From the NCBI GenBank assembly GCA_029856295.1, contig JAHQWS010000139.1:1-6599 (forward strand): a stretch of 6,599 nt of DNA. Direction: 5' to 3'. The DNA comes from Promethearchaeia archaeon (lineage in GTDB: Archaea; Asgardarchaeota; Lokiarchaeia; Sigyniarchaeales; SOKP01). Below, in pieces: positions 1 to 6,520 of the stretch. The notes below the pieces were generated by a model. The model did not search any database and was not told the origin of the DNA. It saw nothing but the letters and a program-made list of their open reading frames with translations. A program made the position numbers and the translations under genes. Within the stretch, counting starts at the first letter, position 1; the number at the start of each line of letters is the position of its first letter.

Positions 1-1189
1 CTATATAAGAAACCATCCAAATTTCTAAGTACCAGTAAGCTAATAATGGAGCGATAATTTGAGCAATCGACATCATATTAACAGCATAACCACTCACTAA
101 CCCTTGTTTATCTTCATCTACCGCTTTTGAGAGATTTGTCATTAGTATTGAGCGCGTAAAGATGTGCGAAATCATGTAAGGGATAATGAAGATATAGAGA
201 TACCACATCTCATAGAGAAATGGATAAATTAAGAACACTGCCACAGCTAAAAGCAGGGCAAATAGTAGCATTATTTTTTCGCCGAATTTTTTTATTGTAG
301 GCCTTATTAGTAGCCCTCCAGTAATTACCAATATAATCCCTGCAATGGACGCAAATAATCCTATCATTAAGACATTTGCATTATACCGAATTGTCATTAC
401 TAAAGGAAAACTTGAATTTATGATAATAAATGCAAAAATTAGAAGAAATAGTTCGGCTAAACGGAGTACAACGACTTTGGTAAGTACATTCATATCTTTA
501 TTCTGTTCTTTCATTAACTTCCTTCGCTCACGTAAATCCGAAACCCTCTTTTTAGGCATACTTTCAACCAGAAATTTGAATGTAAGTATAATTGTAAGTA
601 TCGATAGCGAGCAGGCGACAAACACAGGATACCGCCAATTAAGTATTCCAAGTAAACCTCCTATCGCAGGTCCAAATACCATACCAAATGCCATTGCTGC
701 CGTAATTTTGCCAATTTCAGCCGAGCGCGTTTCTTCATCCGTTATGTCCATAATATATGCACGGATAACGGGTATATTTCCTCCAAATATCCCGTCTAAT
801 ATTCTAGAATAAAACACAATTTCAATTGAATCGGATAATCCTAATACAAAAAATGCGGCAAAGGTTCCTGCTTGAGAAATCAAAAGTATAGGCTTCCTTC
901 CGTATCTATCACTTAATTTCCCCCAAATGGGGGCAAAGATAAATGCAAATAATGCATTGGAAGCAATTAAGAGACCAATCGTAAAGTTTGTCGCTCCAAA
1001 GGTCTTTAGTGCAATTGTTGGGAGCAGTGGTAATATCATAGAATAGCCTAATACATCAATAAATATTGCAAGCATTATAGTGAGTTTTGCCATTCTTTTG
1101 TCAATGTCGTACATTTTGAGTTTTTCTTCATGATTCATCTTTTTTTCTGAATGGTTTACTTTTAAATTATCATTAGAATGATCTTCCAT
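1..1189 (-). CDS. MFS transporter, DHA1/drug:H+ antiporter-like (3' end cut by the window)
   Basis: One open frame of 396 codons without a stop runs off the left edge. Residues 1-33 are a hydrophilic cytoplasmic tail; hydrophobic segments follow in the usual 6+6 pattern, with a charged central loop at about 209-233 (rich in K, R and E). Motif D-like IDVLGYSMILPLLP is at 44-57, the loop 2-3 motif A GKLSDRYGRKP at 90-100, motif B with R129 (SRILDGIFGG) at 128-137, and motif C GPAIGGLLG at 173-181. Motif C is typical of proton antiporters, so export of a small molecule (drug, metabolite or sugar) from the cytoplasm is more likely than import; the substrate cannot be read from sequence. Against a family length of about 400-420 residues, only the end of TM12 is missing. 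The first ATG is chosen because a TATA-like box lies about 23 bases upstream, suggesting a leaderless mRNA; M18, M26 and M33 are alternatives. It is divergent from the GH32 gene. Family call is firm, substrate unknown. Confidence 0.9.
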   Translation of the reverse strand, partial: MEDHSNDNLKVNHSEKKMNHEEKLKMYDIDKRMAKLTIMLAIFIDVLGYSMILPLLPTIALKTFGATNFTIGLLIASNALFAFIFAPIWGKLSDRYGRKPILLISQAGTFAAFFVLGLSDSIEIVFYSRILDGIFGGNIPVIRAYIMDITDEETRSAEIGKITAAMAFGMVFGPAIGGLLGILNWRYPVFVACSLSILTIILTFKFLVESMPKKRVSDLRERRKLMKEQNKDMNVLTKVVVLRLAELFLLIFAFIIINSSFPLVMTIRYNANVLMIGLFASIAGIILVITGGLLIRPTIKKFGEKIMLLFALLLAVAVFLIYPFLYEMWYLYIFIIPYMISHIFTRSILMTNLSKAVDEDKQGLVSGYAVNMMSIAQIIAPLLAYWYLEIWMVSYI

Positions 1190-1208
1190 TTTCTTAATCT
1201 CAATTTTA

Positions 1209-1216
1209 TTTTTATA
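1209..1216 (-). promoter_or_regulatory. Candidate TATA box of the MFS gene
   Basis: On the minus strand this reads TATAAAAA, centred about 23 bases before the ATG at 1189. With archaeal spacing (TATA about 25 bases before the start site), transcription would begin at or next to the ATG, giving a leaderless mRNA. This agrees with the lack of a Shine-Dalgarno sequence before the gene. I see no convincing BRE directly upstream, and AT-rich DNA yields such boxes by chance. Confidence 0.45.
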
Positions 1217-1270
1217 CCTAACGGTTTTGTAGTAGAAGTTACCAATTTAAAAATATTTTACCATATTTTT

Positions 1271-1300
1271 TATAATAATGAGTGATGGACTAAAATTTTA
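1271..1300 (+). promoter_or_regulatory. Candidate promoter of the GH32 gene
   Basis: Two TATA-like boxes precede the gene: TATAATAAT at 1271-1279 and the palindrome TAAAATTTTA at 1291-1300. The second is about 31 bases before the ATG at 1327 and would give a nearly leaderless transcript; the first would give a leader of roughly 25-30 bases. The sequence cannot decide between them. The palindrome could also be a regulator site overlapping the promoter, but a perfect 10-base A/T palindrome is not rare here. Confidence 0.35.
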
Positions 1301-1326
1301 TTAGGAATTAAAACATTTTCCATAAG

Positions 1327-2733
1327 ATGAATAATCTCCAAACTGCTATGGAAAGCATTGAAAAAGCCAGAATAATTGCAGAAAAATGCCCTTATAGACC
1401 GAAATATCACTTTTTAAGCCCAAGCAATTGGATGAATGACCCCAACGGTCCTATTTTTTATAAAGGTGAATATCATCTTTTTTATCAGCATAATCCATAT
1501 GGGGATAATTGGGGACATATACACTGGGGACATGCGAAAAGTAAAAATCTAGTTCATTGGGAACATCTACCTATAGCTTTAGTTCCTTCAAATGAGTTAG
1601 GGGAGGAACATTGTTTTTCTGGGTGCTGTATCAATAATAATGGAGTTCCTACTATAATATATACTAGTATTGGTCCCAAAAGGTTAAGCTCTACATGTGC
1701 AGAACAATGGCTTGCTACGAGCTTAGATGATATGATAACTTGGCAAAAATCTCCTCATAATCCAATTTTGACCCTTGATTTACATGGAGAATTAGATGTG
1801 CGGGAATGGAGAGACCCTTATGTTTGGAAGGAAGGAGATTATTGGTATATGACTTTAGGAGGCCATATTCATAATACTCGAGCTGGAATTGCATTATTAT
1901 ATAGATCTCGCGATCTTATGCAATGGGAATACCTAAATCCTCTATGTAAGGAGGATAAAAAAAGTAAAATAACAGGCTTGAACTGGGAATGTCCTAACTT
2001 TTTTTCTCTCGGAGATAAACATGTGTTAATTATTTCTCCCTATAAAAGAGTTGTGTATAGTGTAGGAAGTTATATGAATCATAAATTTACACCTGGAAAT
2101 TGGAGATATATTGATCACGGTCGTGTATTTTATGCACCAAATACTATGTTTGATAAACAAGGAAGGTTAATAATGTGGGCTTGGATACACGATGGTGGAA
2201 TAGGTGGTTGGAATGGATGCTTAACTTTACCCCGAATTTTATCTTTGGACCATGAGAAGAGATTGAAATTTAATCCAGTACCTGAACTCCAGACTTTGCG
2301 AGAATCTCATTTTCACTTAGATAATATAATATTATCACCTCAATCAAGCCAAATTTTAGAAATTGTCGAAGGTAACTGTTTAGAAATTATCGCAGAATTC
2401 GAAGTAAACAATCCAACCTCTTTTGGTTTTAAAATATTCCAATCTAAAGATCATGGAGAATTCGAAACCATTGGATATGATATTGAGAAAAAGCTGCTCT
2501 GGGCAGGCAAAGAAAAAGGTAAAATTGAATCTCCCTTCAGCGAACAGCACATTAGATTCCATATATTTATAGATAAATCTGTGATAGAGGTATATTTCAA
2601 TTATTGTGAATGTTTAACTAGTCGAATGTATCCGAAATCAGATGATTCAGAGGGCATTGATCTTTTTATTACCAATAATACTGTAAAACTAAAAACTTTA
2701 GATATTTGGAAGTTAAAATCTATATGGGAGTAA
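1327..2733 (+). CDS. Glycoside hydrolase family 32 beta-fructosidase (invertase / sucrose-6-phosphate hydrolase type)
   Basis: This 468-residue protein should hydrolyse terminal beta-fructofuranosyl bonds, as in sucrose, sucrose-6-phosphate or short fructans, with retention. The N-terminal five-blade propeller (about 25-330) shows all three GH32 carboxylates: the nucleophile D38 in WMNDPNG (35-41), the transition-state stabiliser D163 in WRDP (161-164), and the acid/base E221 in WECP (220-223). YQHNP (53-57), an FSG motif (97-99) and GWNGCLTLPR (294-303) also fit. The C-terminal beta-sandwich carries its usual signature DKSVIEVYF (416-424) followed by TSRMYP. Length is normal for the full two-domain enzyme. 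There is no signal peptide and the protein has many cysteines, so it acts in the cytoplasm and needs an imported substrate. M8 (1348) is an alternative start, but residues 1-20 form the helix common before the RPKYHF motif. No fructokinase or PTS gene is visible nearby. Exact substrate is unknown. Confidence 0.96.
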   Translation: MNNLQTAMESIEKARIIAEKCPYRPKYHFLSPSNWMNDPNGPIFYKGEYHLFYQHNPYGDNWGHIHWGHAKSKNLVHWEHLPIALVPSNELGEEHCFSGCCINNNGVPTIIYTSIGPKRLSSTCAEQWLATSLDDMITWQKSPHNPILTLDLHGELDVREWRDPYVWKEGDYWYMTLGGHIHNTRAGIALLYRSRDLMQWEYLNPLCKEDKKSKITGLNWECPNFFSLGDKHVLIISPYKRVVYSVGSYMNHKFTPGNWRYIDHGRVFYAPNTMFDKQGRLIMWAWIHDGGIGGWNGCLTLPRILSLDHEKRLKFNPVPELQTLRESHFHLDNIILSPQSSQILEIVEGNCLEIIAEFEVNNPTSFGFKIFQSKDHGEFETIGYDIEKKLLWAGKEKGKIESPFSEQHIRFHIFIDKSVIEVYFNYCECLTSRMYPKSDDSEGIDLFITNNTVKLKTLDIWKLKSIWE

Positions 2734-2752
2734 ATTATTTGAATTTGTACCT

Positions 2753-2773
2753 TCTTTTATAAAAAAGATTTTT
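2753..2773 (+). terminator. Weak hairpin plus T tract after the GH32 gene
   Basis: Twenty bases after the GH32 stop, TCTTTT (2753-2758) and AAAAGA (2763-2768) form a short A/T stem with a four-base loop, directly followed by TTTTT (2769-2773). The stem is weak; in an archaeon the T tract alone may be what matters. It suggests that the GH32 transcript ends before the acyl-CoA synthetase gene. Confidence 0.45.
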
Positions 2774-2783
2774 AATTCCTAAA

Positions 2784-2809
2784 TATAAATTATTATTACA
2801 TTTTAAAAT
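2784..2809 (+). promoter_or_regulatory. Candidate promoter of the acyl-CoA synthetase gene
   Basis: The 108-base gap holds two TATA-like boxes, TATAAAT (2784-2790) and TTTTAAAA (2801-2808). The second is about 37 bases before the ATG and would leave a leader of around 10 bases. That leader includes GTGAG (2832-2836), five bases before the start, a partial match to the archaeal GGTGA ribosome-binding motif. With the T tract upstream, this supports a separate transcript from GH32. Confidence 0.35.
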
Positions 2810-2841
2810 CTAAAATAAAGTCGATAATCTAGTGAGAAGAT

Positions 2842-4524
2842 ATGGAATTACCAGATTATATAAAAAACCCGATTTGGAAAGATTACATGCCACCGGGGCT
2901 CACTTTAGAAATAGATCTGCCTGAAGATTTGTCATTGGGAAACGTTTTTAAAATGGGAGCCGATGATTACGGTGATAAGGTTAACATTGCGTTCGCGGGG
3001 AAGGAGTATACTTTTAAAGAGATGTATGACCTTACTATAAGATTTGCTAATGCCCTGCTAAAGTTAGGAGTTCAAAAAGGAGATGTAGTGGCAATTTGGT
3101 TGCCTAATTGCCCCCATTTTGCTATTAGTTATTTTGCCACCTTAACTATTGGAGCTACTGTTACGGCCATTAGTCCTTTATATGTCAGAAGAGAAATGGC
3201 CTACCAAATTAAAGACTCAGGAGCGACATTATTAATCATAATTGACAGATTTTTAAAGCAGTATAAGAGAGCTGAAAAAGAATTGCAGCTGAAGAAGGCA
3301 ATCATCGTCAATGTGGAAGGCGGAGTGCCGGATGAGCCTGAAACTGATAAAATCGTTCATTTTAACACTTTAATGGATGAAAATCCCGACCCTAAGCCCA
3401 TTCTTGATATCAAAATCAAACCCATGGAAGATATAGCTATTATTCAATATACAGGGGGAACTACAGGATTTCCGAAAGGTGCTGAATTATCCCATTATAA
3501 TATCGTTTCAAACATCTTGCAAATAAAGCAAGTGTCTGTTTATATGAAAGAAAATTATCTCAAGGAAGATGTAGTTTCAATATCCGTACTTCCTTGGTAT
3601 CATATTTATGGACAAACTTGTGAGGTTGCAATTGCCCCATTTATCGGATCGAAAGGATTTATCCTTCCGACCTTTGACATGGGAAGAATCTTCGAATTAA
3701 TGAAGAATGAGAAACCAAATACGATGCTTGGCGTACCCACTATGTTCCTCAATCTTTTGAATTCACCCCTAGCTAAGGACGTTGATTTTTCATGTTTGAA
3801 GTATGTAAATGTAGGAGCAAGTGCTATGCCGATAGAGGCGGCAAAGGAGTGGGAGAAAAGATCAGGATTCGCGATGGGAGAAGGCTACGGCCTTAGCGAG
3901 ACTAGTCCTGGTGTAACAAATTCTCCACCTTGGGCAAGGAAAAAAGATGGTAGCTGTGGTACCCCAATGGCTAGTACTTTGGTTGGGATAATTAATGAGA
4001 ATTTAGAATTTTTACCCATAGGAGAAGCTGGTGAACTCGTTGTTTCAGGGCCTCAAGTTATGTTAGGGTATCATAACAGACCAGAAGAAAATAAGCTCGT
4101 CTTTTTTGAGGCAGGTGGGTATAGATGGTTAAGAACTGGCGATTTCGCTAGACTTGATGACGAGGGATATATCTATATATTAGACAGAGTCAAAGATTTA
4201 ATTAAATATAAAGGACATAGTGTCTACCCTAGAGAAATTGAGGAAATTCTCTATGAACATCCCGCAGTTCAAGAATGTAGCGTGATTGGTGTTAAAGATC
4301 CTGTTAAGGGAGAAGATATAAAAGCGTATATCATTCTTCGAAAAGAATATCAAAAACAAATTACTGAACAGGAAATTATTGAATGGTCTAAAGAGAATCT
4401 AGCAGCTTATAAGTATCCTAGGATGGTAGAATTTGTTCGTAGTTTGCCAAAAAGTGCAGTGGGTAAGGTTTTAAGAAAAAATCTTAGAGAAAAAGAAGAA
4501 AAAAAGAAAAAAAAGAGTAAATAG
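2842..4524 (+). CDS. Long-chain-type fatty acid-CoA ligase (AMP-binding superfamily)
   Basis: This 560-residue cytoplasmic enzyme should activate a carboxylic acid with ATP to an acyl-adenylate and pass it to CoA. The large N-terminal domain (about 40-440) has the phosphate-binding loop YTGGTTGFPKG (203-213), the PWYHIYG motif (251-257), GYGLSETSPG (348-357) and TGD (432-434) with the ribose-binding D434. The hinge LDRVKDLIKYKG (447-458) leads to the small C-terminal domain, where K542 in SAVGKVLRK is the catalytic lysine of adenylation. All key residues are present. The motifs resemble FadD/long-chain ligases more than acetyl-CoA synthetases, but chain length cannot be read, and aromatic or branched acids are possible. 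There is no membrane segment; the end KEEKKKKKSK (551-560) is strongly basic. It lies 108 bases after GH32 with its own promoter signals and ends 40 bases from the convergent mscL. In archaea such enzymes often feed beta-oxidation, but no such gene is seen here. Confidence 0.95.
   Translation: MELPDYIKNPIWKDYMPPGLTLEIDLPEDLSLGNVFKMGADDYGDKVNIAFAGKEYTFKEMYDLTIRFANALLKLGVQKGDVVAIWLPNCPHFAISYFATLTIGATVTAISPLYVRREMAYQIKDSGATLLIIIDRFLKQYKRAEKELQLKKAIIVNVEGGVPDEPETDKIVHFNTLMDENPDPKPILDIKIKPMEDIAIIQYTGGTTGFPKGAELSHYNIVSNILQIKQVSVYMKENYLKEDVVSISVLPWYHIYGQTCEVAIAPFIGSKGFILPTFDMGRIFELMKNEKPNTMLGVPTMFLNLLNSPLAKDVDFSCLKYVNVGASAMPIEAAKEWEKRSGFAMGEGYGLSETSPGVTNSPPWARKKDGSCGTPMASTLVGIINENLEFLPIGEAGELVVSGPQVMLGYHNRPEENKLVFFEAGGYRWLRTGDFARLDDEGYIYILDRVKDLIKYKGHSVYPREIEEILYEHPAVQECSVIGVKDPVKGEDIKAYIILRKEYQKQITEQEIIEWSKENLAAYKYPRMVEFVRSLPKSAVGKVLRKNLREKEEKKKKKSK
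4499..4514 (-). terminator. Minus-strand T tract, possible mscL terminator inside the ligase gene
   Basis: The A runs coding for the polylysine tail of the ligase read as T8-C-T7 on the minus strand, about 50 bases after the mscL stop. No comparable T tract lies nearer to that stop on this strand, so this is the best candidate for ending mscL transcripts. If so, the two mRNAs overlap at their 3' ends. Confidence 0.4.
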
Positions 4525-4530
4525 ACTTAA

Positions 4531-4548
4531 TATATTTTTTTTTATTTT
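4531..4548 (+). terminator. T-tract terminator of the acyl-CoA synthetase gene
   Basis: Starting about seven bases after the stop codon, the plus strand reads TATA followed by T9-A-T4. There is no GC stem, so this fits the U-tract-driven termination of archaeal RNA polymerase rather than a bacterial hairpin terminator. It lies in the 40-base convergent gap. Confidence 0.6.
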
Positions 4549-4564
4549 AAACCCTTTATTTTTG

Positions 4565-4930
4565 TTAAGTTTCCAATCCCATTCGTGCAGTAAGCTTTAC
4601 AATCAAAAAGATTACAAGAGCCACGATTATAAAAGTTACCAAAACTCCCATGAAGTGACCAACACGAAAAACAGCAACTGTAATTTCTTCCCAGGCAACA
4701 CCTGGAACAAAAAGTTCTACTATAGGCATGATCATGTCATCAACGAGAGCTTGAATTACAGCGCCTATATATATTGCCATAATGAATGCCACAGCAAGCG
4801 CCATAACGCGATATTTTTTGAGAAAAAATTTAAACTCCTCTAAGAAATTCTTTGGTGCGGGTTCGGGTGGTGGAGTAAGAAGTTCTCGAATTTTTTTTAA
4901 TTCATCTAACATCTCATCTTCTTTTGACAT
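4565..4930 (-). CDS. mscL: Large-conductance mechanosensitive channel (MscL family)
   Basis: This 121-residue membrane protein should form a homopentameric pore that opens under membrane tension and releases solutes on osmotic downshock. It aligns with E. coli MscL (alignment from memory) without gaps across TM1: residues 42-72, with LAV (45-47) and LVDDMIMP (62-69). TM2 is about 88-113. Unusual points: a 28-residue N-terminal addition with a 4-3-4 heptad pattern (M7, L11, I14, L18) and a TPPPEPAP linker; a short loop between TM1 and TM2; and an end only a few residues after TM2, so the usual C-terminal cytoplasmic helix is missing. At the pore constriction L19 is kept as L45, but G22, V23 and G26 become A48, F49 and A52. 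I prefer the ATG at 4930, with GAGTG six bases upstream, over the in-frame GTG at 4939, which would add three residues. It stands alone, convergent with the ligase, and the upstream GPH gene has its own terminator. Confidence 0.9.
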   Translation of the reverse strand: MSKEDEMLDELKKIRELLTPPPEPAPKNFLEEFKFFLKKYRVMALAVAFIMAIYIGAVIQALVDDMIMPIVELFVPGVAWEEITVAVFRVGHFMGVLVTFIIVALVIFLIVKLTARMGLET

Positions 4931-4947
4931 TTTAAACACTCTTTATT

Positions 4948-4961
4948 CAATTAAATTAAAT
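4948..4961 (-). promoter_or_regulatory. Candidate TATA region of mscL
   Basis: On the minus strand ATTTAATTTAATTG is centred about 25 bases before the ATG at 4930, which would give a leaderless or very short-leader mRNA. A second candidate, TTTAAATA, lies further upstream at about 5014-5021, preceded by AAAAAGG, and would give a leader of about 60 bases. The choice is open. Confidence 0.3.
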
Positions 4962-5041
4962 GGTTTACATCAAAGATTTCTGATTCAAATTTGAGATTTA
5001 ATTAAACAAAACTTTATTTAAACCTTTTTCTTAAGAATTAT

Positions 5042-5058
5042 AAAAAAATAAAAAAAAA
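5042..5058 (-). terminator. T-tract terminator of the GPH transporter gene
   Basis: Beginning eight bases after the stop, the minus strand reads T9-A-T7 with no GC stem. It has the same T9-A-Tn form as the tract after the acyl-CoA synthetase. It separates the GPH transporter transcript from mscL, which follows on the same strand. Confidence 0.65.
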
Positions 5059-5066
5059 TTGTAGAA

Positions 5067-6482
5067 TTATACTCTCATTTTCTTTTCTTCATGGATTTTC
5101 TGAAGTTTCTCTTTTACTGATCTTAAATGTTCGCCGTCTAAAGGATATTTATAAATAGCCAAAATGGCAATAACTAACGCTACAATCGGAAAGATACATA
5201 TCAACACCCGCAATCCAAATATAACATCTGGAGTTACTTTCTCTGGCTCGTAAACCGTCCATCCTACATTTGTAAACACAAGGCTAATAGTTAAAAATAC
5301 AAAGATGGTAGCGATTCTTTGAAAGAATATCAACACTCCATAATAACTAGCCTCTCTACGAGTTCCTGTATTTACCTCATCCTCATCAATAATATCAGCT
5401 ATAATTAAATCGTAAATATAGAATGATCCCGCTAAGCCAATACCTATGAAAAAGAATACAATTAGCCCAGAAATTATATCCCGTATAAAGAATAATGGAA
5501 TAAGAGTTAAAATCCAGATTGACTTAGAAATTAGCCAAGTCTTTCGTAAGCCAATTCTTTGAACTACTGGTTTCCATAAAAGATTCATAAAGAGTGCCGC
5601 GGATATAAATGTTAATCCAAGCAATAATGCTAAGAATATCGATTCCCCTTCACCTATTCCAAGGACAAATTTACCATAAAGGGGGACGATTGTAGGGAGC
5701 ATCCCATATACAAACCAACTCGCAATTTCTATAGGTAAAAACCATCTGAAGCTTTTGTTTTTAATACATAATTTAATTGATTTTCCGAAGCTTGGAGCAC
5801 TTTTATACTCATCTTGAAATTCAGATTTTTCTTTTGGTGTAAATTTCAGAAAAATAAGGCCCCCTAAAATTATAATTATCGCAACAACAATTCCATAAAG
5901 CTGGTAATTTGCTAAGTATTTCCGGCTAGTTAAATCTGGAATGAACAGTGTGGGCAAAACAAAAGCGAAAATCAATCCAATAATAGCAAATGTCTGTCTG
6001 AAATTATTTGCTTTTGTCCTCTCTTCAGTAGAAATAAAAATTTCAGGTAAAAGGCTTATATAATTAATGTCGAACATTGAAAAAAATAATTCGAATAGAA
6101 TTATAATTATAATAAAATACATGAAATTTGTCATTTGATCAGTTATCCCAAAAGTTAATGGAGGGGTAAATAGTAGAAACATTATGATTGCAATAGGAAT
6201 TAAGGAAAACATGAGCCAAGGAAGTCGACGACCCCATCTAGTGTGAGTTCGATCTGATAAAGTGCCTAAAAATGGATCATTTAAGCCATTCCAAATTGAC
6301 CAAATAATAAAACCGCCAGTAATAAGCAAAATATTGAGCCCAACAACGGCAAAATAAAAGGTAAAGACTAGAAAGGTAAATCCCTGATAGGAAATTATAA
6401 CCGGTAATTGCCCGAAGCTATATGCCGTTGCTTTTTTGCTTGAATAACCGAGATCTTTAACATTTTCTTCTTTCTTATTCAT
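5067..6482 (-). CDS. GPH-family (MelB-like) sugar:cation symporter
   Basis: This 471-residue inner-membrane protein of the MFS_2/glycoside-pentoside-hexuronide family is full length, with about 12 hydrophobic segments. It should import a glycoside or related compound with Na+ or H+. Family marks are NDPFLGTLSDRTHTRWGRR (68-86) after TM2, DINYISLLPE (138-147), the loop 10-11 segment ADIIDEDEVNTGTRRE (362-377) followed by YYGVLIFFQ, and the tail YPLDGEHL (446-453). Aligned from memory with MelB, the cation-site residue D59 is kept (D69), but D55 becomes N65. Among sugar-site residues D124 is kept (D138), while K18, D19 and W128 become V, I and I. Melibiose is therefore unlikely and the real substrate is unknown. 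Plant sucrose transporters belong to this family, so import of the GH32 substrate is possible but unproven. The ATG at 6482 follows an AAGG and a T7 stretch. It is transcribed alone, judging by the T tract after it. Confidence 0.93.
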   Translation of the reverse strand: MNKKEENVKDLGYSSKKATAYSFGQLPVIISYQGFTFLVFTFYFAVVGLNILLITGGFIIWSIWNGLNDPFLGTLSDRTHTRWGRRLPWLMFSLIPIAIIMFLLFTPPLTFGITDQMTNFMYFIIIIILFELFFSMFDINYISLLPEIFISTEERTKANNFRQTFAIIGLIFAFVLPTLFIPDLTSRKYLANYQLYGIVVAIIIILGGLIFLKFTPKEKSEFQDEYKSAPSFGKSIKLCIKNKSFRWFLPIEIASWFVYGMLPTIVPLYGKFVLGIGEGESIFLALLLGLTFISAALFMNLLWKPVVQRIGLRKTWLISKSIWILTLIPLFFIRDIISGLIVFFFIGIGLAGSFYIYDLIIADIIDEDEVNTGTRREASYYGVLIFFQRIATIFVFLTISLVFTNVGWTVYEPEKVTPDVIFGLRVLICIFPIVALVIAILAIYKYPLDGEHLRSVKEKLQKIHEEKKMRV

Positions 6483-6511
6483 AAAAAAACCTTTTAAAAT
6501 TTTATTTTTGG

Positions 6512-6520
6512 ATTATAAAT
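6512..6520 (-). promoter_or_regulatory. Candidate TATA box of the GPH transporter gene
   Basis: On the minus strand ATTTATAAT is centred about 34 bases before the ATG at 6482, which would place the start site some 8-10 bases before the start codon. The remaining bases up to 6599 are AT-rich with no gene, repeat or RNA that I can recognise. Confidence 0.4.

Noticed and set aside
345..812. Plus-strand open frame of 155 codons
   Set aside because: It lies opposite the MFS gene, whose frame gives clear family motifs through this stretch; the plus-strand product has none.
1248..1260. Inverted repeat TAAAA-ATA-TTTTA in the divergent promoter region
   Set aside because: Short and purely A/T in AT-rich DNA, so chance is a good explanation; there is no second copy with the same spacing that would suggest an operator.
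1279..1305. Eight-codon upstream frame (ATG AGT GAT ... TAG) before GH32
   Set aside because: No ribosome binding site, and it would lie partly or wholly upstream of the likely transcription start.
2380..2562. Minus-strand open frame of 60 codons inside GH32
   Set aside because: It overlaps the conserved C-terminal beta-sandwich coding region and resembles no family.
1327..4524. GH32 and the acyl-CoA synthetase as one operon
   Set aside because: The 108-base gap has a hairpin/T tract and fresh TATA-like boxes, and the two functions are unrelated.
4562..4994. Two plus-strand open frames opposite and beyond mscL
   Set aside because: They are antisense to a clear MscL gene, and their products show low-complexity asparagine/serine-rich sequence without motifs.
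4985..5037. Palindromes TCAAATTTGA (4985-4994) and TTCTTAAGAA (5028-5037) before mscL
   Set aside because: Two different ten-base palindromes in an AT-rich gap; neither repeats elsewhere in the promoters, so a regulator site cannot be supported.
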